The position numbers were made by a program, and so were the translations under genes. From assembly GCF_008831285.2 (NCBI RefSeq), contig NC_045148.1, forward strand, positions 8,067,001 to 8,131,000: 64,000 nt of DNA, in the 5' to 3' direction. The notes beneath the pieces were generated by a model. It saw nothing but the letters and a program-made list of their open reading frames with translations. It did not search any database and was not told where the DNA came from. This document shows, piece after piece, positions 1-10,294 of this stretch (position 1 is its first letter; every line of letters starts with the position of its first letter). Source of the DNA: Nymphaea colorata (Eukaryota > Streptophyta > Magnoliopsida > Nymphaeales > Nymphaeaceae).

Positions 1-497
1 GAGATAGTCATAGATAGATAAGCCTTTAGCTTAAATGACAAAAGTAGCCGTCTCGGTCTGTTTCTTTTCATGCTATTTCAAAAATTTTCCTTGTTAATAA
101 GCAAAATATATAGAACAAACTTCGCTAACTTCTGTTCTCACGTGCAATGTATCAAAAAGGCCTTGTTGGTGGGGGCCTGACGTTTCTCAGCCTTACTTGA
201 GTCTTCATACATGAAGAACCACCAACTTAATGAACCATGATATGATTCATGAAGAAATAATTTAATAAAGGAATGGTTCAGCTCCGTGATTAGAGAAGGA
301 AGTCATGAGAATCATAATATGACAGTAGTCTTTGATGCAGCAGTTTCAGGGGGCTGACTCTGCATGGGTCCTCCTTCCATCCTAATCATTGGTCGCTTCA
401 AAGCCTCCCATTGACCAGCAGCATGCCCTATCTAACCATAAAACTTTCAGAAAAATAATATTATGTGTAATTTTCGAAAAAAGTAAAAACCAAATAA

Positions 498-559
<62 letters not shown>

Positions 560-1092
560 AAAAAAATAATAAAGGATTATTTGCACAAGGTTCTTCTAGG
601 CAAATTCTAAGGTTAGACATTCCTTTATGAAATTAACAAAATTGGTTCAGAATTTCCCAATCTTAGCCTGTGTTGGTCTCTCACTAAAGCAAAACAACTT
701 TTCTTCTATGATCTTTTAATAAGAGAGAGCTTAATAAGAATTGATTAGCACCGGTTCAAGATTTGAAACGATCCACGCAGGTGGAGCCAGCGAACCAAAG
801 AGGACAGTGTCTTAAAAGTACACATTTATGAGAGAAGGTGGGAGTTGCACTAGCAGCTGTCCCCAAAGTGCCCTGCTTTGCGGACCTCCATAATTTGAGT
901 AGATCATATGGATACCACACAATTTATTCTTTGTCTGGAACCACAAGATGATTTACAACAAGCCATGACAAAGATGATAAAGCAGAAGATCTCCTTATGC
1001 ATATTTTTTCTTTAGAAGAAACTAGAAGCTATATTGCGTAATGTGGGGAAAATGTGCTAGTGCCGTCCATGTCTTCGTGTTTTGGAAGTCTC
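1..1092. other. intergenic DNA without recognised gene
   Basis: AT-rich sequence with stops in all frames. The only long open frame (about 390-610) is created by the TA microsatellite. I see no domain, RNA gene or paired transposon end here. Confidence 0.6.
502..554. repeat. (TA)n microsatellite
   Basis: Uninterrupted alternating A and T for about 53 bases, preceded by an AAATA-rich run. Likely length-polymorphic. Confidence 0.95.
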
Positions 1093-1602
1093 TAGGGGTG
1101 CGTATAGGGGGGAATAAGAGCCGAGTCGAGTTCGAGTTCAGCCAGCTCGAGCTTGCCTTGACTAATGAAACATCGATCTCGAGCTCAAAAATAACTTGAC
1201 AGAAGCAGCTCGAGCTCGACTCAGTAGTTATTAGTTGAGCTTGAGCTCGACTCGATTAAGGCTCGACAAATTCGTTTGAATATATGAGCTATTAATTTGC
1301 CATAATCGAGCTTGACTCGATTAAGGATCGACAAACTTGAATGAGTTTTTGTAAAAACTTACATAATTAATTAATGTTAATATAACACCTTTTTTTTTAT
1401 TTAAAAAATGAGTTGGATATTTAAAAAATCACTACACATCATTTTCAAAACAAGTCTATCTTTAACAGTTCGAGTTCAGTGAACTCGAACTCAACTCGAT
1501 TATTTGAACGAGTCGGCTCGTGAACTCGAGCTCGACTTGTTAAGCAAATGACTCGGCTCAAACTCGTTCACGAGCCGAGCTCGAGCTCATTGTTCACCCC
1601 TA
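1093..1602. mobile_element. hAT-like non-autonomous element (MITE) with TAGGGGTG termini
   Basis: The stretch starts with TAGGGGTG and ends with the exact reverse complement CACCCCTA. Inside both ends are matching GA/CT-rich arms full of GAGCTCGAGCTCG-type words, so the element can fold on itself over much of its 510 bp. TAGGGGTG/CAGGGGTG ends are typical of plant hAT-superfamily MITEs (family knowledge). No transposase is present. I could not find an intact 8-bp target-site duplication, so the insertion is old or the ends are set slightly wrong. Confidence 0.6.
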
Positions 1603-2969
1603 GGTGCATAGAATGGATTAGATTTGGATCACACCATGGTTATGAGTAAGAAGGTGTTTGAATCTTAAATTTCGTGGATCTAATATGTGGATCTTGCTTT
1701 AATATGTTAACGAATGCGGCGAAAGATCTGCCACCAAAACCCATAGTTTATTAAACGAAAGATTTTAGGGTCTCCTTTAATTTGTTCATTAATACTAGTA
1801 TGAATGGGAGAATTAAGGACCTAATTAAGGATCTTATTATATCGAATTCATAATTGTTAGACTCTTAACGTATAAAATCAAGTTCAATTAGACATAATCA
1901 AATGACCAGGGAAGGTAATATAGCTGGTCGAGCAACAACATAGAAGGTGTGCTGTTGATTCCCATGAGTGCTATTCACTTGAACTGCAAATAGATCGCGT
2001 CACTGTAGTTGATGGGTGTATTATATCCCACCCAAGCTCCAACACGGCCCTGAACCCTGGGGCCTTCGAACATATTTCGAGCAAATTATGAACTAATCCT
2101 ACAGGGTTCAGGGTAAATGTAATCCATTGAGAGCCACTCCTAGTCATACTATAATATCCAATTCAACAAACTTTTGAGGTTAATTTAGAATTCAGTTTCA
2201 CGGGAATGATCAGGTTCTCCATATGTTTCACCACAGAGACAAAGCAACTCCCAAAAGGAGCATGAAAAGGAAAGAGCTTTTTAGATCGGGTTCAAATATA
2301 TTCACATGTTGTAAAGTTGCCCAAGTAGTGAGATCTTGCGGAATGTATAAATTGGCAAAAAGGTTTTATCGTGTCACACTTTTTTAGTGACAGAGAAAAG
2401 CGAGGCAACAAACATCACAACCTGCCAACTTTCTTTATGGGCTCATCAAAAGGCACCTACCCTAGACTGGCCATGAATTTGGATCTCATAAGATCTTTGA
2501 TGATAGATCTCTTTTATCTCAATTTTCTTGAAGAAATTTGGCAACAAATTTAAGAAAAACTACAAAAACGCACTTAATATTGGACACACACAACTTTTTC
2601 CCCTATTATAGTAAATGAACACCTAAGCTTTTACAAAGAACTACCTTGAGAAATTAAAACCGGTGAGTTTCAGCCCCTAGGGACTAGGAAGCAATCTCTA
2701 TACAAACAAAAGGGTTTAAGTTAAGATGTCTGTTGTCACTGTCACATCCCAATGTATTCTTCCTAGTTGCAACAGCTATATTTTCCCAAGTACTAAAGGC
2801 AACTGTTTCATACATGTTATTGGTGAAATTTCCAACATTTAGTTCGATCCAACTCTAGAAGAAAGACGATTCATTGTTACGATTGTCAAGCATTGATCAC
2901 TGTAACTTGCAGTATATACACTTGAGAAGATTTTTGTGGTGCAACCCTGCCTGGTCTTTTTCATTTTGT
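1603..2969. other. intergenic DNA without recognised gene
   Basis: No open frame longer than about 60 codons, no conserved motif and no tandem repeat was recognised. Confidence 0.5.
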
Positions 2970-3165
2970 TCATGATCATCAAACAGAGGCATAAATTTTT
3001 CATGAAGGAGACCGAATTAAAGTTTTTAAATTTTGACAGAGTCTGAAATATCATTTTTCAAAATTTTTATATAAGACAAGTAAAACTTTCTTAAAATTTA
3101 CATGTAAATTAAAAAAAAAAATTGAGGTGGGGTCGGGGCCATGCAGCCCCCTCCTTGGCTCCACC
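2970..3165 (-). repeat. possible transposon end with GGTGGAGCCAAGG motif
   Basis: Read on the - strand, the block opens with TGGAGCCAAGGAGGGGG, then a CCCCGACCCCACC run, then poly-T and AT-rich DNA. Motifs of the form GGCGGAGCC next to G/C runs are common at ends of plant repeats. No partner end was found and the family is not identified. Confidence 0.25.
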
Positions 3166-3373
3166 GATGATCAAGACGAAAACGTGTATAATAAACGTAA
3201 AGAAAGAACCACAAAAATATGGTGATCGTCAAGGGTGATCACGTGCGAGGAATGGTACCTCGCATCCATTCGTTTTTCTGCAGGCTTCATGCTAGTTGAA
3301 CGGGTGCATCCGAAGATTGAACCAACCACTCAATTCTTTAGAGGGGGGCAACTCTTTGCATGTACTTGGCTCT

Positions 3374-3409
3374 ATTATATATATATACTCTCTCTCTCTC
3401 TCTCTCTCT
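3374..3409. repeat. compound (TA)n-(CT)n microsatellite
   Basis: About 14 bases of alternating TA followed directly by about 22 bases of alternating CT. Confidence 0.9.
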
Positions 3410-5496
3410 GAAGACCTAACCTTTTATTGAATTCAAATGTTTATAACTTTGTAAACATGTGAGTAACCATTGTTCCATTTGCAATGTATGTGGCAAGTAA
3501 TTCCAATATTGGTGTTTTCAAGTAGGATTCTTCCCACTATATGTGGCCAAATTCCAAATGATATATTCGACGTGGTTTTGAACAATAAAAGTTCGATTCG
3601 TAGATTAAAAAAGAGCTTTATTTGGGCAAAGTCAGTGGATGCAGAAATGGCACTCAATTATGGAGAGACAGTTGAATATAAAAGTGGCTGATAAAGGCAG
3701 TCCAATTGTATACGTAGACTCTTCGAAAAATGTAGAGAGGGAGCGATGGGAGATATGGATTTTGGTGAAGGCCACTGACAGATTTCTTCATTCTTTTTGT
3801 TTTCTGTTTTTTTCAAGCAAAGGTATTGTCTTCATTTGTTGCAGTGACTCGTTGCATACTTTTCAGATGCTTTGCATCCCTCACTTTTTTGCTGTAAATG
3901 CATCATTTCTTCGTAATTTTCATTGGATCCGAAGTACGTATATATTCTCTTTGATGCGTTATATATTTCATGAAAATCCTTGTTTCATTAAACGTTTTTT
4001 GTTCTTCATTTCAGATAAATTTCAGTATAGAGGAATAGAAACTTTCATTCCAGCCTCTTAATGAAAAGAGACCATAACATTAATTATATAGGAAAAAGGA
4101 TTCCTAATGTATAACCGTATAAAATTATGTTGGTGTCTCTGTTATTGCAAATTTTTAGTTGATATGTCTGTCAATGTATTGGCATTGGCGCTCTTGCAGA
4201 GACTGCAAATTACGTGATATTAATTATGGTAACATATATTATATAGTGCTTTTGGAATCCCAAAGTAATGTTTCACTTATCATTTTTCCTTTTCAAAAGA
4301 ATCATGATAATGATAGTGGCAAGGGGGGTCCAAATCCACTCCTACGCGAGCACCAATTGAAATGGAATCTGGAGTCAAGGAACAAGTTGAAGCACAAGCG
4401 TATCCAAACGCATGCTTTTCAACCACATCCAAAAGCTTCCACTGAGACATCTATCATTGATCAACTTTCACCAAAATCGCACCCTAAAGTTTCAATCATA
4501 GCCACAGAAAACCTTTTTTTTTTTAAAGAAGCGATAAAAACATTGAAAACAATAAAAATGGAAAACCGTCTTGTTCTTGTTTTTTTTTAAAAAAAATTCC
4601 AAAATGAACTTTTCATGTTTTTATTGTTTTCTCATTATTTTTTGCTTTATTTTTTATTTTGAAGCTTAAAACTTAAGTTAAACTTTTAATCATTTATTGC
4701 TATCAACACCGAAACGTCAATTTTTTTATCAAGTTATTTTATGTTTTCTTATTAGTTTTTCAATTATTCTACTTTTTCCTTATTTTTTAAGTTTTTTTTT
4801 AATTTCCAAATGTTTTTGAGATTTTCAGCCTTGCCAAAATATACCTAAGAAAAACCTCACCGTTTTAAACCCATTAATGGTATTTGTGACTATGGTTGTA
4901 ATCTGCCATAACATTTAATTTAACATTGTGGCACTTGAGCATCAATCAAGAACTTCAAGTGGACAACAACACCAAAGGCGCAATTGACGTCCAATATCAT
5001 GTTTCTGAGTTCCTATAAATTCTCAAAATCTGATCGCCCATGAAACACAAATACTGGCAAGATGCAACGATCGTAAAAATTGCATGGGAGGAGAATTAGA
5101 CTATGATTATAGCCCTTTATCATGCAACAAAAAACTCAACTAGACATTACAATCTAATGGCTCAATGGAAAAACATAATGAATTCACTCAATTATGTGGC
5201 CTAGACTAGCATGATACATATGCTTTAGCCGATGATATAATAATGATAATGCCTTCTTACTATAACAGCAATTTACTACTATTATAATTTGTATTAATTA
5301 ATATGTTTCAGTAATGCGTTCCTTGGTGTTGAAGTTGCTCCATCACAGGAAGACATTCTTCTTTTAGGAAGCCATGGTATATTCTTTACATGATTGATAA
5401 TGTTAAGACATTTTAGGTTCAAACCATCAAACGCTTTTGTATGTATATATGTATGCCCACGGATGTTGCGACCTTGATTTATTTGAAACAACACTA
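3410..5496. other. intergenic DNA, unassigned open frames
   Basis: Open frames of 140 codons (3639-4061) and 143 codons (4159-4590) on the + strand match no family I recognise. Their composition is biased (poly-T, aromatic-rich) and they lack a convincing exon pattern. Poly-T/poly-A tracts between 4500 and 4830 suggest repeat debris. I do not call genes here. Confidence 0.4.
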
Positions 5497-6052
5497 CTAG
5501 AATAGTGAATTGCCAACAACTTCTTGTGACTGGGACATTTGATCTTGTTTATAATGAAAGGAACTTCCAGCAGCAATGGTGTCCTGCATATCCTCCTCAA
5601 CTGCCTTGCGATGAAGTTGGACATATATAGCGACTTCAACTAGGCATTGTGTCCCACGACTTGCCAGTTGCAGTAACAGATTGCTGGGGGAAAGGCCTGG
5701 ATTTGAACATCAAGGAAAGATCAGTCAAGGCATAAACCTGGTCTTCACAATAAAGATAAACCAAGAGTTGACTCCATCCTTCAAAAGCAAAGAAAGAAAA
5801 GAAAGAGAGTATGAATTAGCAGTTAGTCTGCAAAAACTGCACAAAAAACATCTGCAGTAGCTTTCCAATGATCTTTGACAAGATTGTTCAACAACAGCAG
5901 ATCCCTTTTCAGCTCAAATGCTATCAACAGATGTATGCAAAACTTGGTTGCATTGCTTCCATTCTTTCCTTGCTTCCAAATGTTGATTGAGCCTTCCAAC
6001 AAGGGTCTCAATGAAAAAGCTGTTGTTCAAACGTAAACCAAGAGTTTCTTGT
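5497..6052 (-). pseudogene. unrecognised, probably decayed coding exons
   Basis: Two stretches on the - strand read like real protein. The upstream one (about 6052 down to 5915) contains FIETLVGRLNQHLEARKEW and runs into an in-frame TGA. The downstream one (about 5646 to 5497) contains EVAIYVQLHRKAVEEDMQDT and ends at a TAG. Both are rich in charged and helix-forming residues, unlike the surrounding low-complexity frames. Between them are polypyrimidine stretches and possible AG acceptors, but I could not define a clean intron. I do not recognise the family. It may be the 3' end of a pseudogene, or exons of a gene whose splicing I have not resolved. Confidence 0.3.
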
Positions 6053-6059
6053 TAACCTA

Positions 6060-6879
6060 AGGTTCAACGACACACATTTGCTACCTTTTGAAGACCAAGA
6101 GAAAACCCAAGATGTCATGATTCTTTGCCAAGTCTGAGTCTTGGTCCATGGGTTAGCTGGTTATGATGCGCTTACATGGGTCTATTAACTTCTTTCAAAT
6201 CGTGTAATTGAACATTAATGGTAATCAACGATATTACATTTTTATATTCAGATGACTCTTGTCATCGCCAATCTAATCTTTAATGACAGAACCAAGCACA
6301 TTGAAATTGATTGTCATCTAGGTTTACATTGGCCTTCAGGTGCAATATATTCAAACTCAATTAATCTGCCTTGTAGATACTGTTAACAAACATGCACTCG
6401 AACAAGATTTTTATTTGATATGTACTTTAAGTATCAAAAGCCTAGCGTGTGTATGTCTAATGAAAAAACATTTGATTATTGAATCAAAAGACTCGGTCAT
6501 CATCATTGGTTGCTGCTGTTGCACTTAATTTTCTTCAGGTTACTTCTTTCGCCATGTATCCTTTCACGATTATGTATGAAATTTAGGAAATAGTTTGCAT
6601 ATAACGCCATATTGCTCAATCTATAAGTTGCTCCGGCGTGTTCCTTAATGTCTCTTTCTTACCCTAATGGTGGAAATTGTAGATTCAGAAGGAAGGTCCA
6701 ACACAGCCAAAATTTTCAGAAATCCATAAGCTAATTTTTGACAATTTTAAAATAAAACGAGAAGGTTTTCCTTAGATTTGGGAGCTGCCAAAAATTGTTT
6801 ATGCATGAAAAAGTTTTTCCTTGAAGACGTGGAAAGTGGGAAAAGAAAGCACTCCTGTTAATTATAAGCAACTTCGAGA
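6060..6879. other. intergenic DNA without recognised gene
   Basis: Short open frames only, with no recognised motif. Confidence 0.45.
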
Positions 6880-7270
6880 CAGGGATGTAAACGGAATCAG
6901 ATATATTCTTAACCATGCATGTGTTTTTTGGATGTTTATATATTCTGATTCAAATACAAATTAAGAAAGACCATATCATAGCCAAGTCTCAACATGAATT
7001 CGTAATTCATATTTGATTCGAATTAACCAATTTTTAAATCTACATTCAAATCCAAATCGAACTTTTAGACCAAACGCAGACTCCATTGCAATGTATTAAT
7101 AACTGCTTTCCAAATGTCTGGATATTGAATGTAGGATATTTATTTAAAACTAAATGGAAGCTAAGTATGAATATAAATCTGACCAGATATTTATTTGAAT
7201 CTGAATCTGATTGGATGTCATCTCTTAAATATTCAAAACTAAGGTTGCTAGTCTTAGATCCCTTTAGGGT
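6880..7270. mobile_element. possible small TE with CAGGGATGTAAACGG end
   Basis: Begins with CAGGGATGTAAACGGAATC, a terminus common in plant hAT-like repeats. It continues with repeated GATTCGAAT/GAATCTGAATCTGAT words typical of the same repeats. The far end is unclear and no target duplication is visible. Confidence 0.35.
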
Positions 7271-7967
7271 ATGATTTGCAACAGTTTTCTTGAATATTAT
7301 TTTATTATCGAATCTTACAGTTTTGGGCATTTTCAAATCCATGCAACTAGACATTTAAATATGACAAAAAAGATTTAAAACTACTAAAAAAAGGCAATAC
7401 GACCTTTGCATATTCAAATAGAGGCCGGTAAGGCCAAACCTAAACCACCTAACGAAAAAAAAATAATCGCTTTCTGGCTCTGTTTATGTGATTAATATGA
7501 TCGTGAAACCCATCTCAAAGATAGTCATAGGCCTTCTTCACGTAAAATAAAGGGCCTAAAAGCCTTTGCAAACTAAAAGCTCTCAAATATTCGCCATTTA
7601 AATGAAAAGAGAATGGCAACTACATTTATTCGGCCTGGTCAAGATGCAAAAAAATTAAGCATCTCAGTTTCTTCTAAGCAAAGGGATTTTTTCTTTGTGG
7701 TCATTGGCTAAAGGGCGTGAGAGACATAAAGAAAAGCAGCATGGAAATAGAGAAAGAAAAGCAAGAACAAAAGAACTACTGCTAAGACGTTTTACAAATC
7801 AAATTTCGGCGACCAACTCATCCGATCCAGACAGATAAGCATTCTCTATCATGACTTCGCCTCTCAACACTGTCTGGATCCAACTAGAGTCCCTTCTTGG
7901 AAAATCTAGAGCTTGAAACTCGGGTTTATGCATATATCAATTAGGTTTGGAGTCATATTTTTTAAAA

Positions 7968-8337
7968 CCAAATTCAGATCCAACTACCATATGATGATCA
8001 GATTTGAATTCAACTATGGAAATTTCATACCGGATCTGAACCCATTTAGTAATTAGACTCAAATTTCTTTACCAAATATGAATAAAGAGATTTGAAATGG
8101 ATTGGATGATCAGGTGTACCAAATCCATGGCGACTGAGAGCCCAAATTCAGACCCAACTACCATATGATCTATCACTTGTGTAATTTCAGATCAGATTTG
8201 AATTCAACTATGGAAATTTCATATCTGATCTGAATCCAGTTAGTAATTAGACTCAAATTTCTTTACCAAATATAAATAAAGAGATTTGAAATGGATTGGA
8301 TGATCAGGTGTACCAAATCCATGGCGACTGAGAGCCC
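7968..8337. repeat. tandem duplication, two units of about 175 and 196 bp
   Basis: The segment starting CCAAATTCAGA and ending CGACTGAGAGCCC occurs twice in direct, abutting orientation (7968-8142 and 8142-8337). The second copy carries about 20 extra bases after ACCATATGAT and a few substitutions. No coding content. Confidence 0.85.
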
Positions 8338-8453
8338 TGGTAGTTGGGCTAACTTAGCTTCTACTCCAAAGATGAGCACGTGCCAAATCTACTTTGATAA
8401 AGGATGGTGCGCATCCTCAATATCTTTTCATGTTTGTATTTTCGCTTTCATTT

Positions 8454-8471
8454 AAAAAAAAAAAAAAAAAA
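8454..8471 (+). repeat. poly-A tract
   Basis: Eighteen consecutive A residues. No retrotransposed gene is recognisable upstream. Confidence 0.8.
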
Positions 8472-8593
8472 CAGCCTCAATATATTAGTAGAAGAATAAT
8501 AGCAAGGAAAGTATGCGCCTTTGTTTCCTTTAATTGGTGCGGTTCTTGTAACATTGTTGTCAATGTAGACCCCATTCTGACTGTAAACCCACC

Positions 8594-9479
8594 AGGGGCG
8601 GAGGAGTGGGCACTGTGTGGGCAATTGTCCACATAGTCCAATAAAAATATGCTTATTTTTATATTAATACTTTAGAGCATTTTTTCTCATTTGCATATTA
8701 GTGCATTTTAACATTTTAAAAAATTTTATAACTAGTGCTCCTTACCCAAAATTTTTCTGGCTCCCCTCATATGTCATTTTTATAAAGATCCAAGTAAAAG
8801 CATAAAGACTGATTCTGTAAAAATAACTGCATAAAAGAACATTTTTCTCTTATATCGTTGTTATTTTATCACAAGATTTTAAGAAAAAAAGACTAAAACT
8901 GAATCAGATTATGCTAAGGCTCTGTTAGTCAGAAACTTGATTGCGGAGACAGAGCGAATGCATTTCTCATCTAGTTTATGCCGAAAAGCAGTTTTTGAAC
9001 TCTGTTAGTCAGAGAATTGATTGAGAAAACTTTGACAATGCCAAGTCCTCGATACTTTGATCATTTTCAGAAAATTTTGCAACATACATTGATGAGTAAA
9101 AAATGTTGAAGGTACAAGAAAAAAATGGGATACATATTAAACGTTTTCGAACTTGTTAGGTTTGAGAAATTTGTGATATCTATCGATTATTATTGAAGTT
9201 GTCCTGAGAATATAAAAATGTTTTGTTTTTATCTTTGGCAAACTCACCGAATTATAGACCTTTTCTTTTTGTTTATTTTCAGCCCAACATGCTTGCGACC
9301 AATGGTGCAGCCAAAAATTATAGCCGTGGGAATAGAAAAAATGTTAGACAAATGATTGAATGGCACCACTATATGAATAAACAAAATAATCTGACCAAAA
9401 AATATGTAAATAAATAAATATTTTATGGGCATGTGTGGGCAACTGCCTGCACAAGCCCACATGTGTCTCAGCCCTTCCT
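8594..9479. mobile_element. non-autonomous DNA element with ~60-bp degenerate inverted ends
   Basis: The left end (AGGGGCGGAGGAGTGGGC, then TGTGTGGGCAATTGTCCACA, then an ATAAAAATAT run) aligns with the reverse complement of the right end. The right end, read inward, has AGGAAGGGCTGAG, then GCAGGCAGTTGCCCACACATG, then an ATAAAATATTT run. The match runs about 60 bp with mismatches. The 886-bp interior is AT-rich, holds a short internal repeat around CTGTTAGTCAGA (about 8924 and 9002) and codes for nothing recognisable. Superfamily is not assigned because no target-site duplication is visible. Confidence 0.5.
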
Positions 9480-10294
9480 TTCAAAGCTCTCTAAGTGGTG
9501 CTTCATAAGCTATAGAAAGCTTCGTAATTTTTTTTCCATTACATCTATTGTTTTGATGCTTGGATGACCAAGAAAGTCTGAAAAAAACCTTATGGAACAC
9601 ATGAAAATGTGATTACAAGATTGAAAAATATATGAATAAAATGGCAACCAGAAGAAATGAGTAATTTTGGTGGAACCAACACGCGGTTCGTTTCTTTCTT
9701 TTTCTCACCTTTACTCTCGTGAACAATTTAAGACTGAGTTTCTTGTCTTTTCCTTTTGTTTCTCTAAATTTTTGCTCGCGTTGATCAACATTTATCATTT
9801 ATGACTGCGGTACTGCATCTCAATTGTCAGATCTGATGTGAAGAAAACAGACCACTTTTAGGTTTTCTATAACTCTTTTTTGTTTTTTCTCGATCTCAAC
9901 TAAAAAATCAGTCACCTTCATGGCCGACGCAATTGTGTTCTTAAAATCTTTACCAACTAGCCGACAGCCGTATTAAAATTTAAAAATTGTGCAGCTGGGC
10001 ACCCTCGTCAGGCAGACAGAGGCCGTCTGGGCCCTGAATAAGAGGGGGTTGGATTGGTTGGGTGGCAGGGCCGTCAGTAATTCCGGTGCTCCCGCCACCG
10101 AATCCGGCTGACGTGACCTTCTCAACCGTACACGTTTACGGCTTCGATCGGAGCAGCAACTTCATCTTTTAGCTGCTACCATTCTACCAAAAAAGAAGTC
10201 TCTGCTTCGCCCCCTCCCTAACCCCCACTACTTTTTCCTTGTCTTCTTCTCTCTGTGGCGAGTGTTCGACGAGATCCAGAGCGGTTTCCCATCG
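9480..10294 (+). promoter_or_regulatory. upstream region and 5' leader of the DUF1223 gene
   Basis: Composition shifts from AT-rich to GC-rich around 10,000-10,290, immediately before the ATG at 10,295, as is usual at plant gene starts. A CT-rich leader (about 10,200-10,260) precedes the ATG. I cannot place a TATA box or transcription start with confidence. Confidence 0.35.

Noticed and set aside
389-610. 73-codon frame at the left edge
   Set aside because: Its middle is an Ile-Tyr run encoded by the TA microsatellite.
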